In this document: positions 1-10,970 of the stretch, piece by piece | How positions within the stretch are numbered: position 1 is the stretch's first letter | How the letters are laid out: each line of letters begins with the position of its first letter | Program-made: the position numbers and the translations under genes | The notes under the pieces: model-generated | Databases searched by the model: none | What the model saw: only the letters and a program-made list of their open reading frames with translations | Told to the model about the DNA's origin: nothing | NCBI GenBank assembly: GCA_025094145.1 | Contig: JALLLS010000020.1 | Span: forward strand, 405,203-469,202 | Source: Spinellus fusiger | Taxonomy: Eukaryota > Mucoromycota > Mucoromycetes > Mucorales > Phycomycetaceae | Direction of reading: 5' to 3' | Length of the DNA stretch: 64,000 nucleotides

Positions 1-1393
1 TTCAAAATCAGATTCTTGTTCAGATTCTTTAAGACTGTTGAATAAAAGTGAATAATAGCTCTTGTAGTGATATCAACCCCCTTTCTTCTTCTTCCCTGTA
101 CCATTCGTTACCTTTCTTTATCCTCATCTCTGTGAATATCTTCGGTAGCCAGTGCTTCTGTGTTGCTCTCTTGAGTCATCTCAATGGGAGCCTCTACACC
201 ATTATCAGTGTGGTTCTCTAGAGTGTCCTCGGTGGATGCCTCAGCACTGTCGCTTGTAGATGCCTCAATACTATTTCTAATATTCTTTGCACTGCTCTCT
301 TGTTTAATGATCGCTTCTACTTTCTTGCTCTCTTCTACTATCTCATCCTCAAAAATAGTGGCTGTGTCATTCAAGAAATCCTCAGAATTGTCTTTTTGTC
401 TTCCACTGGGCAATTTCTGATCCATTTCCACACATGCCATATTGGCTTCAACAATGATCTGCTGCTGGTAGGAGATATCAGATGCTTCTGGCAATGCATT
501 GATAACCACTGCTTCAGACGTATCTTCCACACTCAGTCCCTTGAATCCATTTTCCTGTCCTTCTGCTTCTGTGCCTCTAGAGTGAGGTCTAATTTGGATT
601 CTTCGGAAGATATGGTCAATCATTTGAGTTAATGTCACTTGAGCTACATTTTGGTTGGCACTGTTCCGTGACAAGAGGAAGATGTTGTAGGCAGTTCGAA
701 CTGCCTTTAGTAGTGTTGCCTGGTGAAGAGGGTTTCGTGTAGAGTACACAGCATCCAACAAGGCCTGTTTTATAGCATAAGTCTCATCTTTTTTTCTTTT
801 CTCTCTCTCTCTCTTTTCCACTGATGCACCAGCAGGTACATGGATAGATTATAAAAAGCAACTTTACCTTGATGATCTGTAACTGTACTTTTTCATCTGT
901 TTCTTCTCCAATGAAACACGCACAAATACTGTCCACCATCTTCTCCATCATTTGTGTCTGGGCAGCTTCATCTTCCATATCATCAAGGTAGTTGTAGGTG
1001 ATGAATTTACCAAGGCAGTCGAGAGCAATAGTCATCAGGTTAGCTGACCTGGTGTCAATGGCAGTCTGTAAAGCAGCAAGGATAACAGTGGATCTACCAA
1101 CGCGTGAGTGTCTTTTCTTTCTTTCTTTCTTATTTCTCTTCTACTGATACATTTTTAGTGAAGAGGTGTCTACCTTGTCTGTCCTTCAGGTGCAGCTTCG
1201 TCATTCTTTAACATGTCTAACTCTATCAGCATGATAAGCTCATGACTCTGTGTTGCTTACTTTGTGCCTTGAGAACAGCCTCTTTCAAGGCCTTGTTTCT
1301 TCTTGTTTCTTTGGCATTGGCAAACTTCTCGAGAGCATTAACGACAAACACAGAGCTCGAAGTGACAGTGGACGTAGACTGGACAGACTGTCT

Positions 1394-1437
<44 letters not shown>

Positions 1438-1453
1438 TGTGTACAGGCGTCAT
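1..1453 (-). CDS. SEC7: Sec7-type ARF guanine-nucleotide exchange factor, N-terminal part (gene runs off the left edge)
   Basis: Large Golgi ARF-GEF of the Sec7/BIG family, which activates ARF GTPases for vesicle budding. Only the N-terminal DCB part is present; the Sec7 catalytic domain lies beyond base 1. Exons by hand: 1261-1453, 1174-1222, 868-1093, 112-764 and 1-34, with phase closing at every junction. Family landmarks are the DCB stretches TIALDCLGKFITYNYLDD and LLKAVRTAYNIFLLSRNSAN followed by TLTQMIDHIF. Start chosen at 1453 (MTPVHTA); an in-frame ATG lies upstream at 1522 but adds non-conserved residues. Oddities: the N-terminus carries an Ala-Thr dipeptide run from a hexanucleotide repeat (about 1395-1435), the first intron is only 38 nt, and a long acidic Ser/Thr/Glu-rich linker follows the DCB segment. 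Family call is firm; exon edges are inferred. Confidence 0.88.
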
Positions 1454-2013
1454 CGTCAGAGTGTCTTTTTTTATATTTAAAAAAAATAAAAAAGTAGAAG
1501 AGGGAGAGAGCTGAATGAGCACCTTTGCAGTGTAGGTTAAACCGTTGAGTTTCTCTTTTTTCTCTCTCTCTTTTCTTTTCTTTTTGTTTTGTTTTGTTTT
1601 GTTTTGTTTTGTTTTGTTTTTGTTTTGTTTTGTTTTGTTTTTGTTTTCTTTCCTTTTATTGGCTATTTACTAGTCCTTCTAGTCTTTACCAAAGGCACTG
1701 AACAGGGAGAAAAGAGAGCGATGAATAAGTTACAGCTGAGATGGAAAGTAGAGTGACCAAGTTCTTTATCATTTTAACGTCCAGTCAGATACACTGAGAT
1801 GCTTTGGTATCACAGTCACTTATGCCTGTGCCTGTGCCTGTGCTTATGTTAATACTTGGGGTAGTGATTGTATCTGCATGTAATATCTCTATATAACATC
1901 TCCATGTAAGATTCCTCTTTCTTTCTTTCTTGTCCTTAAATACTAGAAATCTATGGTAAGTTTATTTATTATTATTAGTATTTTTGTTTTTTTTTGTTTG
2001 TTTGTTTGCTTCC
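1454..2013. repeat. Intergenic gap with a (GTTTT)n pentanucleotide repeat
   Basis: Region between the divergent-side start of SEC7 and the 3' end of the PPR gene. It holds a pentanucleotide GTTTT tract at about 1584-1640, polypyrimidine tracts and short direct repeats (GTGCCT at about 1825-1840). No coding signal seen. Confidence 0.7.
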
Positions 2014-4090
2014 TCATGGATCCGCTTTCAGAGAGAGAGAAGGCCGATCTTTCAATAAGAGCGCAATCTCATCTGCGTCTAAAACGAGTTCTTTACGCAT
2101 CGTGTCAATGACCTGCTTGGCAACGGTAGCATTCTGAGAGGCAATACAGCAATCTAGCATCGCCAGGTACGTAGGAGGGTTGATTTTGTCTGGTGTATAT
2201 TCTCGACTCAATTCACTCTTTACAGACAAAAGAGCAAAGGCAGCCTCCTTTGAATCACGAGAGGCAAGGGCAAAGATATGCTGGTACATTGTCAAATCCC
2301 GCTGCAATCCATATTTCTTTGCCATGGCCCATCTTCCCCACATGGCACTGTACAGACCAGCCCCTCCTAAACAAGTCAATGTTGTGATAAAAGTCATTCG
2401 ATCATAAAGCACATTGGATTCCAGCATGAGCTTCTCAATCTCAAAGAAACGTGGGTCGAGTTGGAATCGTGCAGAATGGTCGGGATGACTTGGGTTGGTC
2501 CATGCCAAGGCAGAGTTGAGCTTAAAGTAGTCCAGAGTGAAGTTGTTGAATCTGTGGGGAATGCATGCCTTGAGAAGGGCTTGGAATACGTGTGGTTTCT
2601 GAATATCAATCCCGCGCTTGATCATGGTGCCTACAATGCCAAGAGTCTTGTCCAGGCGTGTGTTTCCAGTATCCTTGTATTCTTTGGTTCTCGAATAACC
2701 AGACAGCATGGCAGCATAGGTAATTCCATCAGGGGGGATGCTGTGGGTCTCCATAAAGTCAACAAAGTCCTCTGCTCTCTTCATAGGGAAATCAGAGCTG
2801 CCTAGACTGTTGGCCAATGTCATATAGGACACAATACGGTTGCACTCTGTAACGCTCAGCACTTTGGTAGTCATTAGGCGTACGACCAATTCTCCCCATG
2901 CCATGGACTCCTGGTTTTCATAGTACCGTAAATAAAGACCTTTCACTCCCCTGGACTTGACTTGTAATTTGTACTGGTGCTGGAGCTGTCTTTGATGTGC
3001 CAGGAGTAGTACAGAGTCAAGATCCACTGTAGGATCCACAGCCTGGGTCATTTTCATATATTTCTCGGTGTGTTTGGGGTTTCCTTGGTAAGCAAAACTG
3101 CGAGTCAGTTTAGTTAATAGCTCCAAAGAGCAAGTATCTTGCATAGTCCATGTCTGTATCCAATGGTGCACTGTATCTTCGACCTGGGCATTAGCAAATG
3201 CCAGCAGAAAGGCCTCTCTTATGCCGAGGTTCTCCATCAATGGCTTGAGATTAGGCGTAGTGGACAGTCTCTTCATGCACTCCTCCACCTTGTCCTTTTT
3301 TATTAACACACCCCAGGCCTAAACAGGTGGTGTTGATTAGGTCAACACACTCTCCACCGGCCACAGAGCCAACTTACCTTGATTCTGTACTCCCATGCCG
3401 ACACATGGTCTACAGTAAGAGTAAAGGTCTTGTCAAATGTAGTCATGATGGTAGAGAGATGGGTTCTGTAATGAGTGTTGGACTGTTTAATCCCAATGTC
3501 AATGGCTTTACACCACAGCTCAATATCCTTTCTAGCCTCAACAGGCATCTTCTGAAACCGAGAAGGAGAGAACCACCTGAGTACAGTTGCTGTCTTCTCG
3601 GGTGGCAGGTATGATTCTGTCATGGCGTCCAGGAGAAGGTGGTAGTAGTCCCTGGAAGCAGACCTGAGCTCATGGAGTTCATTCACACCGGCATAAAGTT
3701 GTTCTATTTTGCCGTCTGCTTTGTACTGTTCTAGGGTCTGTCGGGTGTCTTTTACAATAGGTACAGGGGGTGGTGAGGGGGTGGCAGTATCGACAAGAAG
3801 ACAGGTGGGCTGTGCATGGACAGTAGAAGCAGAAAGAGGCGTGGACTCGGGTGTGCCTACAGGTGCCGTGGCTTGACTGTCTTGACACTGCCATGAACTG
3901 GAAACGTGACGAGTGGCATAAAAAGTGACAGCTAAATAAAACGTCAACAGGCTTCTCGTGTGTGTGTGTTTGGTCCCTTACGAGGCTGTCTTGGATAAAA
4001 GACAGGACGAGTGACGCAATGAATTGTGTTTTTCAGCTGAGCAACTCTCGTCCTGAGAAAAGGTTTGCCCGCATAAAGTGATTGCAGCAT
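2014..4090 (-). CDS. Pentatricopeptide-repeat-like protein, probably mitochondrial
   Basis: Predicted 638-residue protein from three exons: 3982-4090, 3378-3880 and 2014-3318. Phase closes at both introns. The N-terminus (MLQSLYAGKPFLRTRVAQLK) is basic and hydroxylated with no acidic residues in its first 20, as expected of a mitochondrial presequence. The middle and C-terminal parts are helical with PPR-like units, for example around FVDFMETHSIPPDGITYAAMLSGY and LAMLDCCIASQNATVAKQVIDTM. Such proteins usually bind organellar RNA and act in its stability or translation; no specific target can be named. An in-frame upstream ATG at 4198 would add 36 residues. The 3' end lies about 560 bp from SEC7. 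Family call by motif style; exact orthology not recognised. Confidence 0.68.
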
Positions 4091-4988
4091 AAGAAAACCC
4101 CTGAACCGTGGACTAGAGAGGTGCGAAGTGATTTTTTTTGTGTTCTTTATTGAGGAGGCTGTTGAGTGTGACGCGCTACTTGAAGTTGACAGTCCCAAAG
4201 AGGACAGGGAGGGGATAGGGTCAACTTTACCAGGTCAGTCACCCCACTCAACAGAGGAAGTTTTTACGAGAGTGGTGGTGGTGGTAATAGTGGTGGTATT
4301 AGTAGTAATAGTAGTAATAGTAGTAATAGTAGTAATAGTAGTAATAGTAGTAATAGTAGTAATAGTAGTAATAGTAGTAATAGTAGTAATAGTAGCAGCA
4401 GCAGTAGCAGCAGCAGCAGTAACAAAAACACCACCACTAACACCACCACTAACACACAGCGGGATTCTCCACCCACCCACCCACTCATAGACTGCCATTT
4501 GCTCAAGGATTCTTAACAATAGGAAAAACACATCCTCATGGCCCAGCTGTTTATAATAGAAAAAAAAAAGAAAGAAATCTCAACAAAATCCCTTGCCCAA
4601 CAGTAGAAGGAGAGTTGGGTGAGGACACTGTACTGAATGAAGATGGCCCTATAGATATATATTTACAGCCACATATAGAACATGCATAATAAACACAACC
4701 AAATAACCATTGAGCCACTCATTCATTCATTCATCAATCACTACCCAACAACACACATGAAATGGAAAAAAGCAGTGGTGATGATTCTGCAGGCCTTGTA
4801 TTTTATTATTACTATTGTCATTGTTATTATTCCTCAAGCAAAGAAAGGAACACTGAAAAAGAATCCTACTTACTCTGTTTGTGACGTATGCGAATCATGA
4901 CGCGTTTTTCTTTTTTTGGGAATACTCGAGGCTCCTTGCTCTCTTTTTCTCTCTTGTCACTTCTCACCTCTTCACGTTTCCTGACAGC
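4091..4988. repeat. Divergent promoter region with a (TAGTAGTAA)n minisatellite
   Basis: Intergenic region shared by the PPR gene (minus) and the RNA-binding protein gene (plus). From about 4267 to 4460 it is a run of GTGGTG, then roughly eleven 9-bp TAGTAGTAA units, then AGC/AGT triplets and ACCACCACTA units. All frames across it give only dipeptide or single-residue runs, so the long open frames there are artefacts of the repeat. Confidence 0.85.
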
Positions 4989-6742
4989 ATGGCGCAAGTC
5001 CAGAACGACGGATGCAAAGCACTTTATGTCGGCAACCTTGATCATCGAGTCACAGAAGAAATGCTCACTCAAATATTCGCCGTCATCTCGGTGGTAGATA
5101 ATGTTAAGATTATTCACGATCGTTACGTAAGTATTCGTATAGCAGCCATGTTAAGACCCCTTGATTTCTTGTATGATGGCATGAAGAGAGATAGATGAAG
5201 AAAGAATATAAAACGACAAGAGCTGTGACTGTCAGTAGTGCTCATCATCCTTCTTTCCTTCTCTATTCCCCTTTTGCAAAAGAAGGAAGAAGAAAGAAAA
5301 AAGAAAAAGATGCTTTCTCTTTGTTTTTGTTTTCCCCCGTGCTAATCACTGTTCTTTACTACCAAAGAAGACTTAACGTTGGACCTACTGTGGAATACTA
5401 GTAGTCTCCCTTGCAGGGGGACAGTACAAGACAAGGTTACAATCACTCTTTGCTTTCTTCAGTCTCTCTCATGTCCATACCACTTTCTACTGAACCTCAT
5501 AGTGTTATAAAGTACATTGACTTATTGATGATGATGATAGGCTGTCCATGGAAGTATGAACTATGGCTTTGTAGAGTTCCAGGACCACCAGGGGGCTGAA
5601 CTGGCTTTACAGTCAATGACAGGCAGAAAGGTGTTTGGACAGGTAAAAAGGTACTCCACAATGACTGGGATGAGTAACGGGCCTACAGGACATCCGTGTC
5701 AATTGGGCAACCCAAGGATCCACCCAAAAGGAAGACACAAGCGCCCATTACCATATCTTTGTAGGCGATCTTAGCCCTGAAGTCAATGACAGCGTATTGA
5801 CAAAGGCTTTTAGTCCTTTTAGAAGCACCTCGTAAGCAACTACAACACAACCCCTCATTTTAATTGAAGGATGCTAGGGAGGCTCGTGTGATGTGGGATC
5901 AAACAACAGGAAAATCAAGGGGATTTGGGTTTGTTGCTTTTCGAGACAAGACAGATGCCGAACAAGCCATTGCAACAATGAATGGAGAGTGGCTGGGATC
6001 CCGTGCTATTCGATGCAACTGGGCCAACCAAAAGACAAACGGACAGGCAGGAAACCCTACCACAGTTGCATCTGTCAATGTGATTGATAGACAATTTGGT
6101 GAGAGCACAAGCAGTGGATCCATGACTCATGCACTCCTCACAGCCACTTCGGCCAACATGTCCTATGAACAAATCTTTGCTCAGACACCTCACTACCAAA
6201 CAACAGTGTACATTGGCAACCTGCCCCATGGCATCACACGTAGGTCATTCTGTGGCTATTCAAACTTATACATGATAAGAACAAGATATTGCACCTTACT
6301 TCCAGCAATACGGCTATGTGTCTGACATACGCCTTCAGTCGGACCGTGGTTATGCTTTTGTCAAGTAAGCACTCTAGTGAATACTCTTCTCATTTCACTC
6401 TATAGAATGGACTCCCATGCCAATGCTGCTACTTCCATCTTTGCTCTTCAGGGGTTTGCCATCGGGAATCGTCCTGCAAAACTCTCTTGGGGAAAGGATC
6501 GTGTGACAAACAATACCACGACCCAGCCCTACGATCCTTACTCGTATAACTATGCTACGACGCCATATGCTCAGCAGAATTGGATGCCTTCGACGGGAAA
6601 TGCCTATGATTTACAGACCATGAGACCACCAGCGCAGGTTGCTGTGCCTCATGCTGCAACAGGAGCAGAGACGGGAGGTAATCAGAATTGGGATCAATAC
6701 TATCAACATTATTACAGTGCAGGGCACAACATGAATGCATGA
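4989..6742 (+). CDS. Three-RRM RNA-binding protein of the TIA-1/Pub1 family
   Basis: Predicted 386-residue protein from six exons: 4989-5126, 5541-5642, 5689-5831, 5878-6239, 6286-6364 and 6406-6742. Every intron phase closes. Three RRMs are visible. RRM1 has RNP2 LYVGNL and RNP1 NYGFVEF, RRM2 has IFVGDL and RGFGFVAF, and RRM3 has VYIGNL and RGYAFVK. The linkers DIRVNWA and [10 protein letters not shown] are typical of TIA-1/Pub1. The C-terminus is rich in Gln, Tyr, Asn and Ala, a low-complexity tail found in stress-granule proteins of this family. Known members bind U-rich mRNA and affect mRNA stability, translation and alternative splicing. Intron 1 is unusually long for the locus (414 nt). 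The start follows a pyrimidine-rich leader. Confidence 0.9.
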
Positions 6743-6959
6743 GTCTTTTTATTTTTTGCTTCTGTGCCAGTGTAGAGTAAAGAGAAGAGGGATTTCAGCT
6801 ATACACATTAGGGAGTTTTATTCTATTTGCCTCTTCAATACATTTTCTCTTTTTGTTCCTTTCATGGTTGTTTATGTGCCAAGAAGAGTGGGTGTAGGGG
6901 CTATGAGGGGTCTATAATGACTAACACATAAAGATGGAGATAGATGAGTAGACACCCTC
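6743..6959. other. 3' flank of the TIA-1/Pub1-type gene up to the LINE-A target-site duplication
   Basis: About 220 bp of AT-rich DNA holding the probable 3' UTR. No gene or repeat seen. It ends at the duplication that marks the insertion of LINE-A. Confidence 0.6.
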
Positions 6960-8019
6960 TGTACCAATACAGTTCAAAGTATTTTTTATTTTTTGGGTGT
7001 GGTTTGCTATTCGCGCATTGGGCATATCAGCCACCCTATGAGAACTTTTGGAAAAATAAATAAGAATAAACATATAAACACCAAATACAAAAGTGAAAAA
7101 AAATAATGCAAATGAATGGGAAACAGAAGGACAGAGAATATAAAACCTCAATGAGGGAAAAATAAGGGAAAAAATGAAAAAAAAAAAGATTGTAAATGAG
7201 AATTATGAATAGACATCCAAAAGGCCATAAAGTCAGCAAGGAAACCAGGACACCAAAAAGATAACCGTCATCCTGTGGCGATTCGAAATCCAACGAGGGA
7301 TACTTAGAGCAACTCGGACAATCCTGAGGACACAAATACAGCAACTACACTAGCAGCTTCTGGCTTTGCTAAACGGGCCAAGAATGGGTGGTAGAGGAGA
7401 TATCGGAGGAGAAGTGAGGATACAGCGTCTGTTGCTGCAGGAGTCTTTGCACTCTATGGCGGCGTTGGCGTTCCCGCTCAACACACCCATCAGCAGCCTC
7501 AATGAGCAGGCTACCAGCTGATGGCTCTACCTTAAAGTCTCGAGTAGACGTGGCTCAATCAATGGCTTGCAGCAGTATTAACAAACTGGGCCAAAGATCT
7601 TGCCATTTAACAAAAGACTTAACCATATGCGGCAAAAGATTTAGACAATAGTCAGTTGGATGAACGTCTTGTGGTGGGGCAGGAACTAGGAAGAACAAGA
7701 ACGTGGAGCGTTCATGGTCAATGAATTTGCATGTGAGAAAGTGGTCCATGTTAGCCGAAGGGTATCCACATTGGCAAGGAGCTGAAGGTGTTGGTGGTAA
7801 CCAAGCAATCCTTCATTTTAGTAGACGATGTCTTTCTTTGCGCGTGCACGGTAGTAGAAGAATTGGATCCCAAACAGGTCTACATAGTCCACGGGCTACC
7901 GTCACCAGCGGATTCTTGCCACGTACTAGACTAGTCATTTCACTTTGAAGACGTTCAAGATAAGCTACTTTTAATGGATATTTAGGAGGGTTGTGAGCCC
8001 GTCCTATTCTTTGAGCATT

Positions 8020-10970
8020 TTACCAGAGTACATTGCCACGTAGCTTAATCCATCTGGCTTTACTCTGGAGTGCTTCAAGCTGCGGGACAAGGCACCAGAG
8101 GAGGGTGTCTTCAGGAAGGGTAGCTGCGCGCTCAACAAATTTGGCTTGCAGATAAAGAAAACGAGAGTATATGTTAGGGAGGGCAGCTAATTGAGCAACC
8201 TGGATCGTTCCAAACCTAGCAGTAGCAGATCTAGCAAGACAAAGTCTCAGACAAGCAGACTGACAGATTTGTAGCAGGCGGATGCCTAGTCTATTGACAT
8301 TACAAATAGCCAACCCATACTCAAAGATAGGCCGAACAAAAACAGTATACGCTCTTAGGGCTGCTGTAATCCCAAAGCCATACATGTTTACACCCATTCC
8401 TCTCAGCTTTTGCATTACTGCAATTGCCTTGACTTGTGAGTGTGAGAAAAGTGCGTCTTAGTTAATACCTTGACGTGAAAAGGGGATACCAAGGTACTTG
8501 AAAGTATCACAGGTTGGAAGCTCGTTGCCATAGAGGTAAAACGGCACATTGGTCGGGGCATTGAGTACTTCACATTTGGAGGGACTCCATTTGTAACCAA
8601 GGAGGGTCGAGTGAATTTCGGCAAGTGCCAGCATTCGATGTATATCTTCTGGGCAGCCCATAAGAGCCACATCATCAGCATACAACAAACAATTCACAGG
8701 AGCCCAAGTAACAGTGACATGAGACGGACTGTAAGAAGAATCTGACGACTCAGAAGAGTAATCCGAAACTGTAGAAGTAGGAAAAGGATTGTGAAGGGAA
8801 TTCTGTAACTCGTCAAGCAATGCGTGAACAGTTGCCTGTGGGGAAGCAAAAGAGAAAGGATTTCGAGCACAGAGATTAATGGACCGTCCCATGGTAGGTG
8901 GGTGCATACCAACCAGTATTGGGGATACCGAAGCAAACCTCAAGAAACGTGGAATAGTATCAATGAAAATAGAATAAAGGAATGGAGAAAGAATAATACC
9001 CTGTAAGACTCCTCGTTTGGGTGCAATGTCCCGGGATGCTACATTTTTCAGAATTACATTCACCACAATGTCATCAAACAAATTCTGTGGTAGCAAGAGC
9101 AACGGCTGAGACACGAAGGGCATCAGCGACTCCCATATGACAGAGCGTTCCACACTATCATATGCAGCTTTAATATCTAGGAAGACGACGACTGGAGGTT
9201 TTGGATCTTGCTCTCCTGATCCTTGGGCAGCGTACAACCCCATAAGTTCGTGGAGACAGAGGGCCTGGTCTAGAGTTCCACGACGAGCGCGAAATCCACC
9301 TTGAGCCATGTCCAATGCAGGCATGGTCGAAAAGAGCTCCCAGCTATACATCTTTCTAAGAGCTTACGAAACACCGATGTCAAGCTAATAGGCCGATAGT
9401 TACTAGGGTCATCCTGCTCTCCTTTGTTTTTGTAAATAGGTACCACCTGTGTTGTTCTCCAGGCCACAGGCGTCCACGACCATCTCCAACACAATGTGAA
9501 GATTTGATGTAACAGAGGCACTAGCACTCGAACTAGGGGTTTGAGCATTTCTGCTCTAATATGATCAATGCCTGGTGCTTTTCGATTTGGCATCTTTCGA
9601 ATAGCAGAGTGAATAAAGTCTACGTCCCATGGAACTGGATTGTCTTGGAGAATAAACTCCTGACGCTCCTGTCTTTTCGTAGATCCGCCAAACACACTCT
9701 CTAGGTGGTCAATCATGCGATTGGCAGCATGCCGAGGGCCCTCTGGAGATGACAGGGAAATTGGCGAACGTCTCCGCAGCCTCATTCCTTTCACAGCACG
9801 TGTCATCTCTGTTAAGCCCTTACGGACTTTATCACAAAATACATGCCAGGTTTGTCGTTGTGCTTGCCTTATAGCCTTTTTCAAAGCTAAACACGCTTCC
9901 TCATACAAGCGGTGGGCTTCAATGCGTTCAATATCATTGCCTACCCGTCGTCTAAAACGATAAAGTTCTTGACGACGGTCAGCTAACTGTTGTAGATCAG
10001 CATTCCAGTAGCTTTTCCAAGCTTTTGGATGGGATTGTGCGCGCCCTACGCTATCATCCAGGGCCTTGTAGATTGACTCATTGAGTCTCTCAGCAAAGTC
10101 CTCCATCTTAACAGAGCACAACGGGGTTTTGTCTTCCAATATTTTTTGGATCTCTCTTTGCAGTTCACCTGTGTTCTCTGCAAAACATCGCTTGTACTGG
10201 TCACAGACTGTTTGTTTGTTTAAACGTTGCAGTCTCCAGAGGCGACGGACAGCTGTTTCTGTCATGAGCGGTGGCATGAGCACCGGCTGAAAGGACAGCT
10301 TACACAAGTGGTGGTCTGAACCTAACGTCAGATCGTCCCTAATGTGCAAGCACACTTCGGAGAAGTTGTAGCTTCTTGACAGGAACAGGTCAATAATGCT
10401 AGCAAACCGACGACCATCTGCTAGAATTCGCTCATATGTAGGCAAGCCAAATGCCAACTCTGAGTTCCACAAGGTTAGATCCTGACGGCAGATCCAGTCT
10501 TCAAATCCCACATGTCTGTCGTTTATGCCATGATCTCCAGTCAGGCGGCCTAAACGTGTATTCAGGTCACCAAGGACGAGTGTGAAGTCGTCTATGGGTA
10601 GTGAATTCAACCTTTCCGCAGCCTCACTAGACGACAGCCTCGGAGGTAGGTACAGACCATGGAGTGTATATGGGCCAATCCTACAGGAGACCACAAAAGG
10701 ATTAGTAATTGGTAAGGAATGTACATGGTAAGGAAAGTCAGGACGAATAAAGAACGAAACTCCATCAAAACCTCGTCCAGCATCACCATGGGCTGTAGCA
10801 TAGTTGTGTATTTGTATCCAGGGGCACCTCAACATTTGCATGTCTTTGGTCAGGAAAGTCTCTGTCACTAAAAGTATATCAATATCATTCTGCACACACA
10901 CATTCAGAACGTTCACCAGTTTGGGCCTGATTCCACAAGCATTCAATAGACCAATCTTCAGTCTATTCAT
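8020..10970 (-). pseudogene. LINE-A ORF2: AP endonuclease plus reverse transcriptase, broken
   Basis: The first segment (9270-10970) holds an APE-type endonuclease with the landmarks LNACGI, TETFL, LGDLNTR and GSDHHLCKL. The start of the RT domain follows (RKAPGIDHIRAEMLK, YRPISLTSVFRKLLER). A one-base frameshift near 9350 moves the frame to 8458-9351, which carries AQGGFRARRGTLDQA, FLDIKAAYDSVER, GVLQGIILSPFLYSIF and the catalytic box YADD at about 8665-8682. A TAA at 8458-8460 interrupts GIN-DALFSH, and a further stop lies near 8020. Past it the same frame continues with a Cys/His-rich C-terminal motif (CQCGYPSANMDHFLTCKF), itself preceded by a TGA. This is the normal EN-RT-CCHC layout of LINE ORF2, now inactive. 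Confidence 0.88.

Noticed and set aside
1242..1514. Plus-strand open frames with poly-Cys or Val-Ala runs
   Set aside because: They are antisense to the first SEC7 exon and are open only because of the hexanucleotide repeat.
4128..4531. Long frames of Val-Ile, Thr-Ile or poly-Leu in both strands
   Set aside because: Translation of the TAGTAGTAA minisatellite; no start context, splice partner or family feature.
7036..7749. Short open frames inside the LINE 3' region, also present at 13838-14551
   Set aside because: They duplicate because the LINE 3' end is present twice in opposite orientation; they are relics of ORF2 or UTR, not separate genes.
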